From the NCBI GenBank assembly GCA_010356995.1, contig ML996697.1, positions 368,153-432,152 of the forward strand: a stretch of 64,000 nt of DNA, given 5' to 3'. The stretch comes from Trichodelitschia bisporula (Eukaryota > Ascomycota > Dothideomycetes > Phaeotrichales > Phaeotrichaceae). Under the pieces are notes generated by a model. That model was not told the origin of the DNA. It saw nothing but the letters and a program-made list of their open reading frames with translations, and searched no databases. This document shows, one piece after another, positions 9,574 to 21,419 of the stretch. Position numbers and translations under genes: made by a program. The first letter of the stretch is position 1. Every line of letters begins with the position of its first letter.

Positions 9574-12500
9574 GTTTTTTGGTAGTGGGACGTTGGCTTT
9601 TGATGTTGGGTTAGAATTGAGGACTCTCAACGTATCGACTTGAGGAGCAGTGAAAAGAATTCCGGCACAAAGTCCATGTGCTTGGGGGCTTGAGCAGTCA
9701 GTGTCTCGGAATCCTCGAAGGCGTGGGTAGCTGTAGGTCGACGCTTCTGGCAAGGCACATAGTCAACTTTAAAGTGAACCTCATGCCTTGGCATTATGCT
9801 CGATGGGGCGGACTAGGAGACATCGAGCAATGCCGAGGCGGTCCGAGGCCGGCGAACATACCGTAGCGGCGCAGACACGCGGGATGCAGATTTTTCAACC
9901 ATCCCGTCATGCCATTGTGTGGTGTCAGGGGCTACTTGGCGGAGGTTCTTTCAGTCCGTTTGCGTCTTCACAAGTAGGGTTGCCGGTAGTGGTGAGAAGC
10001 GGAGAGTCGGCGATTGGCCAGCGGAGTCGCAGCCTCGGGAGGTACCAATACACCGAGCTCCCCACCCTCTGGAAAGTGCTCCGGTACCGCGACAATGCGG
10101 CATGACTGCCAGTAATATTCGTGTGCAGCGGGCCGGCAAGGGTCGATCAGGGCACTATCCGGAATCCTGGATACTACGATGGTAGTTCTAGCCCCCAGAT
10201 TCTGCAGCGAAGACGGAAGCCAAGTTGGCTGCTCCCTCTACCGGTAAGAGCCGCCTTTCACTAGAGATCCATTTAGCAGAGCTATGAGGTCCCGGATGAG
10301 ACTTTCAGAACGGCTACGGTACTCGATGGTGACCAGCCAAGGAGGGGCCGAAAACAGATCCGCCGGCATGTGAGAAAGCATGGAAGGCTTCCGACGGGTT
10401 TAGACGATCGCGGCTGAAGGGAGAAACCCTCAAGCCAGGGCCCCAGATCCTTTTGCACCTTTTTCGCGCTCCGATACGAATACGTAAACTGGATCCGTGG
10501 GGTGGGAGGATAGATGAACCCCGCTATGCACCTAAATAAGTTGCTATGTTATTGGACACCACTTGCAGGACTAGCAAACGGTGCGGGGCCGACCCCACCA
10601 TGGCATATGAGATAGCTTGTGTACCCCGCACCGAGAGCCCGGGGAGTGTTTTGCAGAGGTGGTGTACAGCTTTCGAGTAGGGCATTATGGAATACCTGGC
10701 GGCTGCAGCGGGTTGAGGTATTTAGGAGGATGAATTTGTTACATATGGCGTCGAAAGGACGTGGACGACGTGGAGCTGAAGTCGGTAAACGTAACGGAGG
10801 GTGTTCCGTGTGCGGCGCAGGACGATATCGGAGGCTCTTAAGAGGTACCCGTACGGTACGGAGTAGAAGGTGATTTGAAGACAACAAGCAACATAGTGCG
10901 TACACGCTCTGAGCCCTTTCGCAAATCGGGTGCGCGATATAGACTCGTTTTCACGTCAGAGAGATGTGTTCTCGTCTCGCGCCTCCCGTCGCGGCGGGCG
11001 CAGTTCGACGTGCGACGAAGTGCTGCCTTATTGATGCCTAAGGCATCAAATTCTCAAAGCTGAGTCATCCATGGAATGTCGTGAAAGTGGCCACTGCTCA
11101 GTTCCATCATCTCCACATCTGGTTGCCTGCATTGAAATAGCGGCATCGATCGACGCTTCACAACCGACCTCAGTTCTGCAGGCGATTGCAGGCGAAAGGT
11201 AGAACAAAGGGTCTGTCCGATTTGCTCATCTCACTGACACAGAGCCCTCTCTTTTATCCTCATCATCACGTTCTCGTAACAGTGAGTTGACGTTTCCGGA
11301 AGGGAGGTCGTGGTACAATTCCCGCCTACCAGCCGCCATATCATCCTTTGACAGTCCAATCACTTTTTCGCATCAAGCACCCCGCAATCTACTCGTTGGT
11401 GGAGTGTGAACTCCGGAGCTCCGCTAATGAGGGAGTCATCATCCTTTCGCCCATCCCAACGCAACGACATCTTTTGGGAAGGAGGTAGCCGGAAACCGCT
11501 GTCCGGAGTGGGAAGAACGCCAAACGCCCCCATGACAGCCTCGTCGTTTCCTTTGAATCGTCATGCTCGGCATCTGGCTGCTGCTGAAGTACGCTACTGA
11601 TAAAGATACCAGCCACTGGCCAAGAATGAGCGATAGGGTAGGATAGGCCCAAGGCTTGACGGTGGTAGTCTACTTACCACTGAGAGCTTGAAAGCTTCCT
11701 TTCTCGTACCTGAAGCTCTCATCTTACGCAGCAACTGTGAGATATCGGTACAAGTGTACACGGACTCTATTGCAAGCCTCACCGTCATACTCCGCGCGCT
11801 CGGTCTTGTGCAAACGGGCACCCGACCCCAACACCCATCAGCAAAGACGTGTGATACGCTCATAGTCACAAGTCACCTGGGCCTCCCCCTCCCATCCTTC
11901 CTTTACATGACACCAGCACCCCGCACCCGCCGAAACAGGACAGCAGGCCAGATGACGGCATCATTTCAGTGACTGCGTGGCGTAGAGGGTGCGGCGCTGA
12001 GTGATGAGAGGACGACGACACCGCAGACAGCAAGGGCCATGTGGGCGCAGCGCAACATATCGCGTTTTGACAGCGCAAGCCGCTGGAGAACGCGCCGAAT
12101 GCTGTTCTGTAGTTTCTCCGAGTTGGTTAGTCAATGGTTGGGTTGCAAAGTGTTCGACGGTGTTTCTGTAGCCTCTTCTCTGTCCATACTGCGCCGCTCT
12201 AGGCCTTGACGTTGGTGGGGGTCGGAGGGGGCCCCCCGCTGGCATGGCGCAGGACGTCCGTTCCAACAATGCAAGTGGCTGTGATGTCTCCTTCTTCCGG
12301 AGTAGGCTGTCTGGTAAGGGAAAAGGCTGGCGCTTGGGTCAGAAAGAGACATGGAGGCTGGCTGCGTTTGGCTCCCGCTGTCGCCAGGTGTTTCTCAATG
12401 CGCCCCCGCCCAGTGCCTCGCCCACCCCCCCCCCTCTACTCTACCGTACCCCCCACCCTTAGCGTTCTGCCTGAAGGGGAGAGTCGAAGCTGCGAACTCC

Positions 12501-13056
12501 AAGTTACAACTCAACTCTCATAGAACCGCCGGGTCTTTTCCACCGGTTCTACAGCCAAATCGTCCCTAGAAACAGCTTACGCCTCTTATTCCTGCTTTGT
12601 GAAGCTTCCGCATCGTTCTGGTGCTCTCTATTGTCTTCTGTTGTATCGTCGTTGCCCTTCGCAGTGGTCCCGCGTTTACCCCAGCTCTCCGCCCGGCCCC
12701 CTCCACCCTCCATCACTGCCGACCGCGGCCTTGCGTCTCGACAACCCGTCCACCCGCCGTTCTCTATCTCCAGGACATTCAGTCTCTGGACCCTTCTCCC
12801 GACCGGAAAACACTCTACAATCTATCTCTCCTTACGTTAGTACACCTTTCGGCCGGCATCCGCCACGCGCACCGGGGACCGACACGAGGCCGCTTATCGG
12901 CTTTGTGACGCATTGTCTCACGCTCCCCAAAGCGACTTCAGGTACCCATCCGTCGTAAGCTTCCATTCTTCAACCCCTCAAACCACTATCTCTATCCCTC
13001 TAACGACCAACGGACAGCCGCAGCCCTTGCGGGAACAATCTCTCTTCAACCCCTTA
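9574..13056. other. 3.5-kb intergenic region
   Basis: Only short, unsupported open frames are seen. The last 450 bp (12600-13056) are pyrimidine-rich and probably form the promoter and 5' leader of the BCAS3-like gene. No transposon ends, tRNA or tandem repeat were recognised. Confidence 0.4.
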
Positions 13057-16000
13057 ATGACACCTTCGGCCGACGATACCCCGCAGTATACTTCGCCAAA
13101 CAACTACAACTATCAAAGAACCCGCGCCCACGGCCATCCGTTTGACGGGATCGTCCAGCGTTCGCACGGCCATCATGAAGCTGGTCGAAGGGAAACGTAC
13201 GGGGAGAAGTTGCCCAAAATATATCCCAGGGAGTTGTAAGTAGCCCTCCTTCCATCTCGTCTCTAGACCACTTGTCGTTGGAACCCTCACCAAATGTACT
13301 GCGCGGACGGCGCAACCGCAACACAGCGCTGACAGCGACTCAACAGAAAAAAGTCGTCGGCTGCTGCATCGCGCTATCCTTCTCCATCCTCACCCCGCCC
13401 CATCACATCGCCACTTCTCTCTGCACTCGGCACCACTACCAGCACCGCCGCGCAGTACACCAGTGACTGGACTAAGTCCCTCCCATTCTTTGCATCGACT
13501 TCGCCCGGCAGCAACGCCAGCTCCCCGCCCACTCAGATTCCTATCCAGGTTCGTGATGGTGGGCTAGGATTCACAAGCGTGTCCCCGTCGCCACCGTCGC
13601 TTCGTACGCAGAGCCACCCCAACAACCCGCACCACGGCTTTGGGGGTCGCCAGCACCCATCGCCACACCATCGCGACCGTCGATCGTCCATGTATGCGCA
13701 CCACGCGGGTAGACCGGCGCACGGTAATCACATTCCGCTGCCGCACGAGGACCAGGCGCACTTCCACCCGGGCGGCCTGCCCGACTTCAACAGCATCGGC
13801 ATGGCCAAGACGGGGCTCGTCCCCGGCGAGAAGGGGTACGCTTGCGCCTTTGACTCGCTCGGCACCAGTGGACACGTCCCTTCGTCGTCGGCGGAGAATG
13901 TCCTGCATGTCGGCTATGAAGGCGGCGTGCTCGTCTACCGCATCGCTCGCAAAGGCGCTGACGTAATCGGGCGTCTGGATAACCTGCGGGGTGCCGTGAT
14001 CGGAGCTAAGGTCCTGCCGTGGACCTGTCGCTCGGATCCCGGCCGCGCGTCGCGCCCCTACATTGCGCTTGTCGTTCACGGGCCTGTGTTTGCGGACGAC
14101 GAGGTCTCCGACTCGAGCAACTCGTCGGCTGGGCAGAGCGATGCGGAAAGCCCGACTCCGTCGAGCCGTCCGTCGTCAAGCAAGGGCAAGACCTTCAAGG
14201 ATGTCGTCACTCATTACCAGACCACGGTGGAGGTGTACTCGCTGTCCGCGAAGAAGCATATCGCGACACTCTATTCTAGCCCTCGCGTCGAGGTCGAGTA
14301 CACTTCAGTCGGCGAGTGCAAGATCCCGCCCCCGGTGGGAGACTTGCGCGTAGACGCCAACGGCAAGTTTGTAGTGGTCGCGTCTGGCATTAGCGGCGAG
14401 ATCTTTATCTTTTCGCCTTACACCAAGCAAGGCGGTGATGATCTCGATTCTGTCCGTTGCATCGGAAAGCTGTGGACCTGTATCCAGCCGCGCGAGCCCA
14501 AGGCGTCGTCAAATACGTCAAATGCGACCGAGCCGTCAAGCCCCATCGAAGAGGATGTCCATGGCGTTCCGCTCTTTTCATTAAGCAACCGCTGGATCGC
14601 AACGGTGCCCCCGCCCTCCGCCTACAGCTTCTCGCTCGGTGGCACGGCGCTGCTTGCGAGCCCAGATGCCCCCCGCCCACCTGGTATTGCCATGCACATG
14701 TCCCCGCCGCCGCCGTCGTCCAACTGCGCCGTCGACCTTCCTGGCGACGATGACTTCGTCAACCGCGTATCACGTGAGGTGACGCAGGGCGTCATCAAGG
14801 GTGCGAAGTGGATGGGCGAGCAGGGAATGCAAGCGTGGAACAGCTACTGGAGCAAGGGTGAACAGAACCGGTATCCGACCAACGGCCATACCCACCCAGA
14901 GCCTCCGACGCAGCAGTTCCCGCCGACGCATGCGTACACCCCGCCGGTGCAGGCCGAGCCAACGCAGGTTGCTATCTTCGATCTCCAGCGTTTCCTCGAC
15001 GCGGAGGAGGTTCGCATCCGGAATGTCCTCCAGCCTATTGCTACCTTCGAGCCTCCTTCCGGATGTAGCTTTGTGTCGTTCGCGCCGAGCGGCCTGGCGC
15101 TCCTCACTGTCAGCAAGAAGGGCGATGAGCAGTTTGTCTGGTGCCTCATGCGAACGCATAATACTCGCTCTCCGACATGCTCAGGCGTGTCACGCCTCGG
15201 CCCGTACGTGCGGCAGATTGCCAAGTTCACCCGCATGACGGTGTCCAGCGTAGTGGACGTCGCGTGGCTTTCGCCACAGGGCATCCGCTTCGCGGTCGTT
15301 ACGGAGCGGGGCACAATCCATGTGCACGAGCTCCCGGCGTCTGCCTTCCAGTGGCCGCCGTTCCGCCGCGGGCGTCGTCTTAAGCAGGCGCGCAACGTGC
15401 CGCAGGATCCCAAGGGGCCACCGTCGCCAAAGGGCGCGCTCACGTCCGCCATGGATACAATCAACGGGACGAGCACCTGGCTTCGGTCGGTGCGTCAACG
15501 GAGTGGCAGCGGTAGCGTGGGCCTCGGCGGACTCGCCATGGCGCCCGCGAACGTTGGGAGCAAGGTCGTCAAGGCAGGCTTCAGCAAAGGCTTCAGCGCC
15601 GTCGCGAGCTCCGCAGAGACCATCTACCACGCCGGTGAAAACAAGCTGCACCTCGAGGCGTCAACCACTCGCGTCGCACCGGGATGCATGCGCTGGATGT
15701 CGGGCAAGGACAAGGGGTCGCTGGCCATCGTCACGTCGGGCATCGTCTGCATCTACTCCGTGCGGCAGACGACGACGGCGCGCAAGGGGAAGCCTCCTCT
15801 GCTACGGGCTAAGATCTCGAAGAAGGCGATTGAGCTCCCTCTGCATACGATCCCGAACGATCAGTTTGCGCCGGCGACGCGGGCGGTTGTTGAGGCGAAG
15901 ACTCAGGGCGCGCCGGTTGAGGGCATTGCGCCGGTGGCGGGGATGTGGAATCTGCGCGCGCCGTCTGCTGCTACGCACACACATGACGATAGGGAGCATG

Positions 16001-16452
16001 ATAATTGGCATGTGCCTGTTGAGGCGGAGTCGGACCCGCCGTATCCGCCGTTCCACACCGACCGGCGGGTGAGCCTGTTCGCGTACCCAGAGCCCGAGGA
16101 GGTCGTTGCACGACCAGTACCAGACGCAAACGATGCACTCGAAGACTTCGGTCACTTCGAAGATACGCTCGAGGAGTGGAAAGTTGAGTCCCTAGAGCCG
16201 TGGCTGCGTTCGGTACACCATGTCGATGACGACGAGGGTGCGTGGATGTACGGTGCTGAAATCAAGGATCTTAAGCTGCTGCTCGAGGGGACGGGAGTTG
16301 TGGATGACAGCGCCGACGAGATGGAGATGCGCGTGTCAAGGGGTGAGGACGGGACGCAGCTTGTCGTCACGACGGTGCGCAAGGCGGGCCGGGAGGAAGA
16401 CTTTTTCGAGGATGATTGTGATGTGATTGATTTTGCGGACGAGCGGGTGTAG
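13057..16452 (+). CDS. BCAS3-like WD40 domain protein, 1094 aa
   Basis: Two exons, 13057-13235 and 13347-16452. The GTAAGT donor and the cag acceptor at 13344-13346 join in phase (EL|KKSS). The start ATG (MTPSADDTPQY) is the only one in frame in exon 1. The N-terminal 180 residues are Ser/Pro-rich and probably disordered. After that come beta-propeller-like segments, for example VLHVGYEGGVLVYRI, KFVVVASGISGEIFIFSP and VVDVAWLSPQGIRFAVVTER. The stretch around GTIHVHELPASAFQWP resembles the BCAS3 domain. In other eukaryotes BCAS3 proteins act in autophagy-related membrane recruitment and cytoskeletal polarity; a similar role here is inference. The C-terminus is acidic. Very high GC and no internal stops in a 3.1-kb exon support a real gene. 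Confidence 0.8.
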
Positions 16453-17408
16453 CTTGTGAGCGTCTTGGGAGGGGTATGCATCGGGTGAACCACGACTTGT
16501 GTGCCTTGCGGTCAGTGTGCGGAAATCGCACTTTCTACTTGTCTGCCAAAGGCATTCATTGGGATGGCAGGGCGGATTAGGCGTTTTGCGCGTTCGCTTT
16601 GCATTCTCTCCACGCTGTGCTCTATCCATGGCTTCTTTCATCCGCGTCCGCGTCCGTTGCGCACACCTCCGCTTTGTTGTTGGTTGGATAGACGGGCTGA
16701 GGGACGGGATTCAGTGAGGATTTCGAGTGTATGCCATTTTGGTAGAATATTACGCTCCTTCGAAGGACTGTGTGGTGACTGGCGTGATGAGTGTACTACG
16801 AGTACAGTACCAGTGGGTGGAGGGGATTGTGCCCCAGGAAAAGGACCAAAGGCTACGTTGCTTAGAATTACTACGTAGACCAAGCGTAAAACATAGCTAG
16901 CTGACTCGATCCTGATAGATTGCAAGTGGCACTCGATGTAGGAGCCAGCTCGTCGACAAACTAGCTTGGTGCTGATGATGATACTACGAACTGCTTTTCA
17001 ATGAGGGGCCATCCGGAAAAGTGATGGCCCGCACCCTTACTGTGGTAGGCAGGGCCCAGGCGCACGACTTTTCCGCATGCCCTAAGGCGCCGGGTGGGAC
17101 AGATTAAATCTCCGAGCTACCCGCAAAAGTGATTGCTGGGTTGTCCAGGAAATCAGTAGCAAAAGAGTAGCAGGGACTTATCGAGGATCTCTTCCGCATG
17201 CAAGCCACGTCGTATTTATAAGATCGAATTGTGGGGCATCAAAGATCGACCTTGGGACCTCACTTGTGGCGCACAGGAGCTATTTCGACCTTGAGATTCC
17301 ACTGCCAGAAGTCCACATTGCATCGCGCCGCGGACGAGGCAAAGAGCTTCCCTCCCAGCGCTGGTCCCCTTCAACTTAGCGTTCCACCACCCACATTACC
17401 GAGTTGCG
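16453..17408. other. Intergenic, tandem-gene spacer
   Basis: This holds the 3' region of the BCAS3-like gene and the promoter of the acetyltransferase gene. No further gene or repeat is seen. Confidence 0.5.
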
Positions 17409-18084
17409 ATGGCTTCCGTCCGCCCCATGACGACGCTCGATCTGTTAGCCTTCAACCCGTGCAACCTGGACCATTTGACAGAAACATACAGCATGCCATT
17501 TTATTTGGAGTATCTATCGAAGTGGCCGCATCTGTGCCGCGTCATTGAAGGACCCAAGGGTCAAATCGAAGGCTACAGTATGCATTCCTCAGGCGACTGA
17601 ACGTCACCATCTCGTCCCCGTTACCCATCGTCCCCTAACCCACAACCACAAAACCAAATAATACTAACCGCCGACAGTCCTCGGCAAACTCGAAGCGTCG
17701 CCATACCCAGCCCCCGTCGAGCCATACTCACCACACACAAATCCAAACCCAAACTACCTCCCTTGGCACGGGCACATCACAGCGCTCACGATAGCGCCAG
17801 GTGCACGCCGACGCGGCTACGCGTCACTACTCACCGGAGCCTTGGAAGCGCAGTGCGAGGCCCGGGACGCATGGTTTGTGGATTTGTTCGTTAGGACGGA
17901 TAATGCGGTTGCGCAGGAGTTGTATCGCAAGCTTGGGTACAGTGTGTATCGGAGGGTGGTGGGGTATTATAGTGATGATGGGGATGCGTTTGATATGCGT
18001 AAGAGTTTGAAGAGGGATGTGGGGGGGTTGCATGTTCGGGAGGGGGGGGAGGCGGTTCGTGTTGAGCCGAGTGAGGTTTGGTAG
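17409..18084 (+). CDS. NAT3: NatB N-terminal acetyltransferase catalytic subunit (Naa20/Nat3), 191 aa
   Basis: Two exons, 17409-17577 and 17678-18084. The donor is GTATGC, an ideal branch site (ctaac) lies at about 17664, and the join gives GQIEGYILGKLEAS. NatB acetylates nascent proteins starting Met-Asp, Met-Glu, Met-Asn or Met-Gln at the ribosome, with the auxiliary subunit Mdm20/Naa25. Family marks are the N-terminus MTTLDLLAFNPCNLDHLTE, FYLEYLSKWP, the GNAT acetyl-CoA loop RRRGYA (100-105), WFVDLFVRTDN and YRKLGYSVYRRVVGYY. Length is normal for Naa20. The last 25 residues are unconserved, as usual. Confidence 0.95.
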
Positions 18085-18505
18085 GCTTGCGTGTGGGTTA
18101 GGGGAGGATGGGAAGGGCAGGTGGCGGTGAGGAAGGGTTGCGCGGCATCGGGTGTCGGGGTACGGAGACGTTGTCATTGCCTTGCTGTCTGTCATATCGC
18201 CGACGGTACTGGTGTACCATGGTTTATCACTTGGTTCGGGTGTCGGTAACTCAGGAAGGGGGTCGGTGTGAGTGAAGCTTACGTCTCGAGTACGGACATG
18301 CCGTCATCCCCTCCGTAAACGTATCCGAGCTAACCCATCCAGTAACTTGAGTACGCAAGAAGTACGGCTAGGACCCTTCTACCAAAGGGACGCTATGGAA
18401 TATCTACCACAATTCCTCTGAGGATCAGGCTATCAGGCCATGTAGTTACGTTGCCTTGCACATTGGGGTCCTCACCGTCGGTCGTAAGCACTGAAGCCAA
18501 ATCCC

Positions 18506-18512
18506 TATAAAT
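18506..18512 (+). promoter_or_regulatory. TATA box of the acidic-repeat gene
   Basis: TATAAAT lies 300 bp before the start codon and about 95 bp before the minisatellite, a sensible position for a transcript with a roughly 250-bp leader. Confidence 0.5.
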
Positions 18513-18610
18513 ACTCTCTTCCCCACTTGTCCACTTTGCTTCTCACCCCAAAAACAACTCGTTTCAGTCAGTCAGTCAGTCAAGCACAACACCAACCAAC
18601 CTTGATCCAC

Positions 18611-18760
18611 CTTCATCTGACTCCATCAACCTTCATCCACCTTCATCCACCTTCATCACCTTCATCACCTTCGTCACCTTCATCACCTTCATCACCTTCA
18701 TCACCTTCATCACCTTCATCACCTTCATCACCTTCATCACCTTCATCACCTTCATCCCTT
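18611..18760. repeat. 9-bp minisatellite (accttcatc)n
   Basis: About 15 near-perfect units of accttcatc run to about 18757, in the probable 5' leader of the next gene. Translated in frame it would give Ser-Pro-Ser repeats. Confidence 0.9.
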
Positions 18761-18805
18761 TCACCCCTCCATCCACTTCTTCCACCTCTCATCCCAGATC
18801 CACCA

Positions 18806-20005
18806 ATGTCGCTCCACTTCCCCGTCGACATGCACGCCCCGGATTACACTTGTCCCGAGTGCACCGCCCCCCGTCCCTCCCCCCCGGGCGCCGTCATGGA
18901 CCCAGCCAGCACCGCCGACCATCCCTTGGACGACTTCGTGATCGATGCCTATTCCGATTCCGATTCCGAGACTGAGACCGGACACATGCAACTAGACCTA
19001 GACGACCTCCCGCGGCCTGCCCGCGCGCCCTCCTCCCGGCCCCTGCACGTCTCTGTGATCGATGCCAATGCCAATGCCAATGCCGATTCCGATTCCGATT
19101 CCGATTCCGAGGCCGAGACCGAGACCCTACTAGTTCTAGGCGACCTCCCGCGGCCCGCCCGCGCGCGCCCCTCCCGGTTCCCTACCACCGGGCGGTCCAG
19201 CTCCTCGCGGCGCGCCCGCCGCCCCGATCCAATCCGGCCCAACGGCGTCAGCGCCCCAGTCTGGCCCCGCCACCGCCCCGTGCCCGCCTCCGCGCCCTCT
19301 ACCGGCCTTGGCACCTGTCGCACGCCGCTAAACGGCCTCCGGCGGCCTGCCCGCACGCCCCCCAGCCGAATCCCCACCACCAGAGGGTCCCGCTTTCCGA
19401 GCCCCTCCCGCCGGGCCGTCTCTCTTGCCACCATGTCACGGCCTATCGACGACCCGGCGGATGTCGCTCCAAATACGTCCGTTTCTCGGCAATTCGAGCT
19501 CGATGTTGCCGCGGCCGCCGCGCGGGGGGTGGACCCAGGTTCCATACATGATTACGGAGTCGCCATCGCCCCCATCGACGCCTCGTCGGAGGGTGGAGGA
19601 CGCGAGGACACCTGGTCACCAGCCGAGGAGCAAGGCTGGGGCGCACTGCACGAGCTGTTTTATGAGGCGGAGTTGCAGATCCATGCCGACATCCGCAGAA
19701 TCATACCCATCGCCGGCCTAAACGATGCCAACCGTGTGTCCGCGGACGCGCGTTCGACCTTCCCGCGGTATCCTACGACTCACTTGGCCCTTATGATCGC
19801 CGAGCTCGGACAGATGGGCGTTGAATTGCATGACCAAGCTCACCGGCGACTCGGAGAACTGCGCCGGGATGTCGAAGCCGAAATTTTGGAGCTTGAGGTC
19901 TCGCCTGCACAGATGGCCGTTGATACGGTCGCTGGCTTGGCGGAGTGGCGGAGGGATTTCCTTGAGGAAATTATTGATAGCTTGAGGAACGAGACGTTGG
20001 GTTAG
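18806..20005 (+). CDS. Orphan protein with acidic Ser/Asp repeats, 399 aa
   Basis: The first in-frame ATG gives MSLHFPVDMHAPDYTCPECT. No known domain is recognised. A unit of roughly 60 residues appears twice: an acidic run (SDSDSETETG, then SDSDSDSEAETET), a leucine-aspartate link, and PRPARAPSSRP or PRPARARPSRF. Next comes an Arg/Pro/Ser-rich stretch of 130 residues. From about residue 215 the protein changes character and looks folded and helical (FELDVAAAAARGVDPGSIHDYG, ELGQMGVELHDQAHRRLGELRRDVEAEI and similar). One CxxC pair occurs near the N-terminus. The TATA box and continuous frame support expression. I cannot assign a function. Confidence 0.6.
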   Translation: MSLHFPVDMHAPDYTCPECTAPRPSPPGAVMDPASTADHPLDDFVIDAYSDSDSETETGHMQLDLDDLPRPARAPSSRPLHVSVIDANANANADSDSDSDSEAETETLLVLGDLPRPARARPSRFPTTGRSSSSRRARRPDPIRPNGVSAPVWPRHRPVPASAPSTGLGTCRTPLNGLRRPARTPPSRIPTTRGSRFPSPSRRAVSLATMSRPIDDPADVAPNTSVSRQFELDVAAAAARGVDPGSIHDYGVAIAPIDASSEGGGREDTWSPAEEQGWGALHELFYEAELQIHADIRRIIPIAGLNDANRVSADARSTFPRYPTTHLALMIAELGQMGVELHDQAHRRLGELRRDVEAEILELEVSPAQMAVDTVAGLAEWRRDFLEEIIDSLRNETLG

Positions 20006-20276
20006 CTCGGGTGTGGGATGAGGAAGGCTCCTGTCCTTCCCATGCAACGCCAGCGACATAAGCGACAATACTACAGCCCGGCCTCAACTTCATGAGGATG
20101 GCTCTCGCCCACCTAGTCCTAAATTCGGAGAGACAAGGGCCTGTCAGCGGAGCATCCTTGCCTTCGGCCGACACGGACTTTGCCCGACGCTCATCGACTC
20201 CGCAGCTCACCCTACATCTATCTTTTTCCGCAAAAACTGTGCATCAATCCACACTACGACGAGCCCAGCTCGCCCA

Positions 20277-20348
20277 TCTTCCGTAGTCTAGTGGTCATGA
20301 TTTCCGCTTGTCACGCGGACGGCCCGGGTTCGATTCCCGGCGGGAGAG
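20277..20348 (+). tRNA. tRNA-Asp (GTC)
   Basis: Seven-base acceptor arms TCTTCCG and CGGGAGA pair, allowing one G-T. The D-arm region TAGTCTAGTGGTCA, anticodon loop TTGTCAC and T-arm CCGGGTTCGATTCCCGG are all standard. The anticodon is GTC. There is no intron. The gene is 72 nt including the discriminator G. Confidence 0.95.
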
Positions 20349-21419
20349 ATCTTTTTGCCGGTCTACGACACCACGCTCCCCGTGATAGGAAGGAACGTCC
20401 AACCCAGCTCGCAACGGAGATTTGCGGCTCTGGCTGGGCGGGCACGGGCGCAGGTTAACTGGCTCTCGATGCGATCTCCTTTTTACTGCATCCCAAGGAG
20501 CGATGGCGCTGAGTCCTGTTCTGAACCTCATCGGATATTTGGAAAATTGGTGGCCCTTGTGGCCTGTTTCGCTCCTCCTTCCGATACTTAGAAGTCACCC
20601 CAATGCCCCTCTCTTGTCTCAGCGTTGCGCTTTCGTTCTCGCGTTGCGGTGGCGGCATCACTTGACGCACCACGGAAGGGATAGGGTGCTCAGCGCTGGT
20701 TTTACGGAAGCGGGTCTGGTGTGGTTTTTGGATTCGGGTGTTGATTTGGCTGCGGATTTGGCTGTACATTTGGTTGTTGATTTGGCTATGGATTTGATCG
20801 TGGATTTGGTTGTGTATTTGGCGTTGGATGTGGCGTTGGATTTGGATAACTTTGGCTGTAACTAGGCTCTCTTACCGGCTTCTTGAAATGTCTCTAGAAT
20901 ATACACTTCAACCTTTTACAGTCCATGTCCGTGTACACTTTAACAAGCTTCTGCCGTTAAGCCACCGTAATTTCCTACGGGATAATGATTCTAGCGATGG
21001 CAGGGCAGATCCAAGGGTAGTTAGGGCCAAGTGAGCGTCACGTGTGCTCCGAAAGGGGAAGGTAGGGTTGATTACGTCACGGCATGCAAACTCAGCAGTC
21101 GATGGAGATCTTTTTATGGGAACTAGCTAGATGAACTCATGCATATTCCTCAACCCTCATCGTAGTCGTCATCAACTCAATCGTCGTCTTCAAGCGTAAC
21201 AGAACCATCGGCTCAAACAAGCATCTCAAGTCAGTACCGCAAATCTTCGTCTCAAAGCCTAATGTCGAAAGCTTTAAGACCCATAACATCACAAACGCCC
21301 TGTAACCAGCATCTTAAACCACATCGCAGAATCTCATCATGTCGTTCACAATCCATCCATCTCGAAATCACAAGCCCAGTTCAGTTCGCACAATCATCTC
21401 CAATCTTCCATCGCCCAGT
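20349..21419. other. Spacer with degenerate repeat and duplicated flank
   Basis: This includes a 12-bp degenerate repeat and two segments matching other parts of the tandem family locus: about 20862-20905 resembles 25680-25725, and about 21073-21110 resembles 23925-23960. These are the 3' flanks of duplicated units. Confidence 0.55.
20740..20850. repeat. Degenerate 12-bp repeat (gatttggctgtg-like)
   Basis: About nine units built on gatttggytgtg lie in a row. They keep one frame open (Val-Asp-Leu-Ala-type repeats), but no gene is supported there. Confidence 0.75.

Larger units (their letters stand above)
18085..18805. other. Spacer with promoter and repeat-bearing leader
   Basis: This contains the TATA box and 9-bp minisatellite listed separately. 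The reading frame is open through the minisatellite but has no ATG before 18806, so the repeat is probably 5' untranslated. Confidence 0.5.

Noticed and set aside
20422-20865. Open frame with Val-Asp-Leu-Ala repeats
   Set aside because: Explained by the degenerate 12-bp repeat; no ATG context or domain support.
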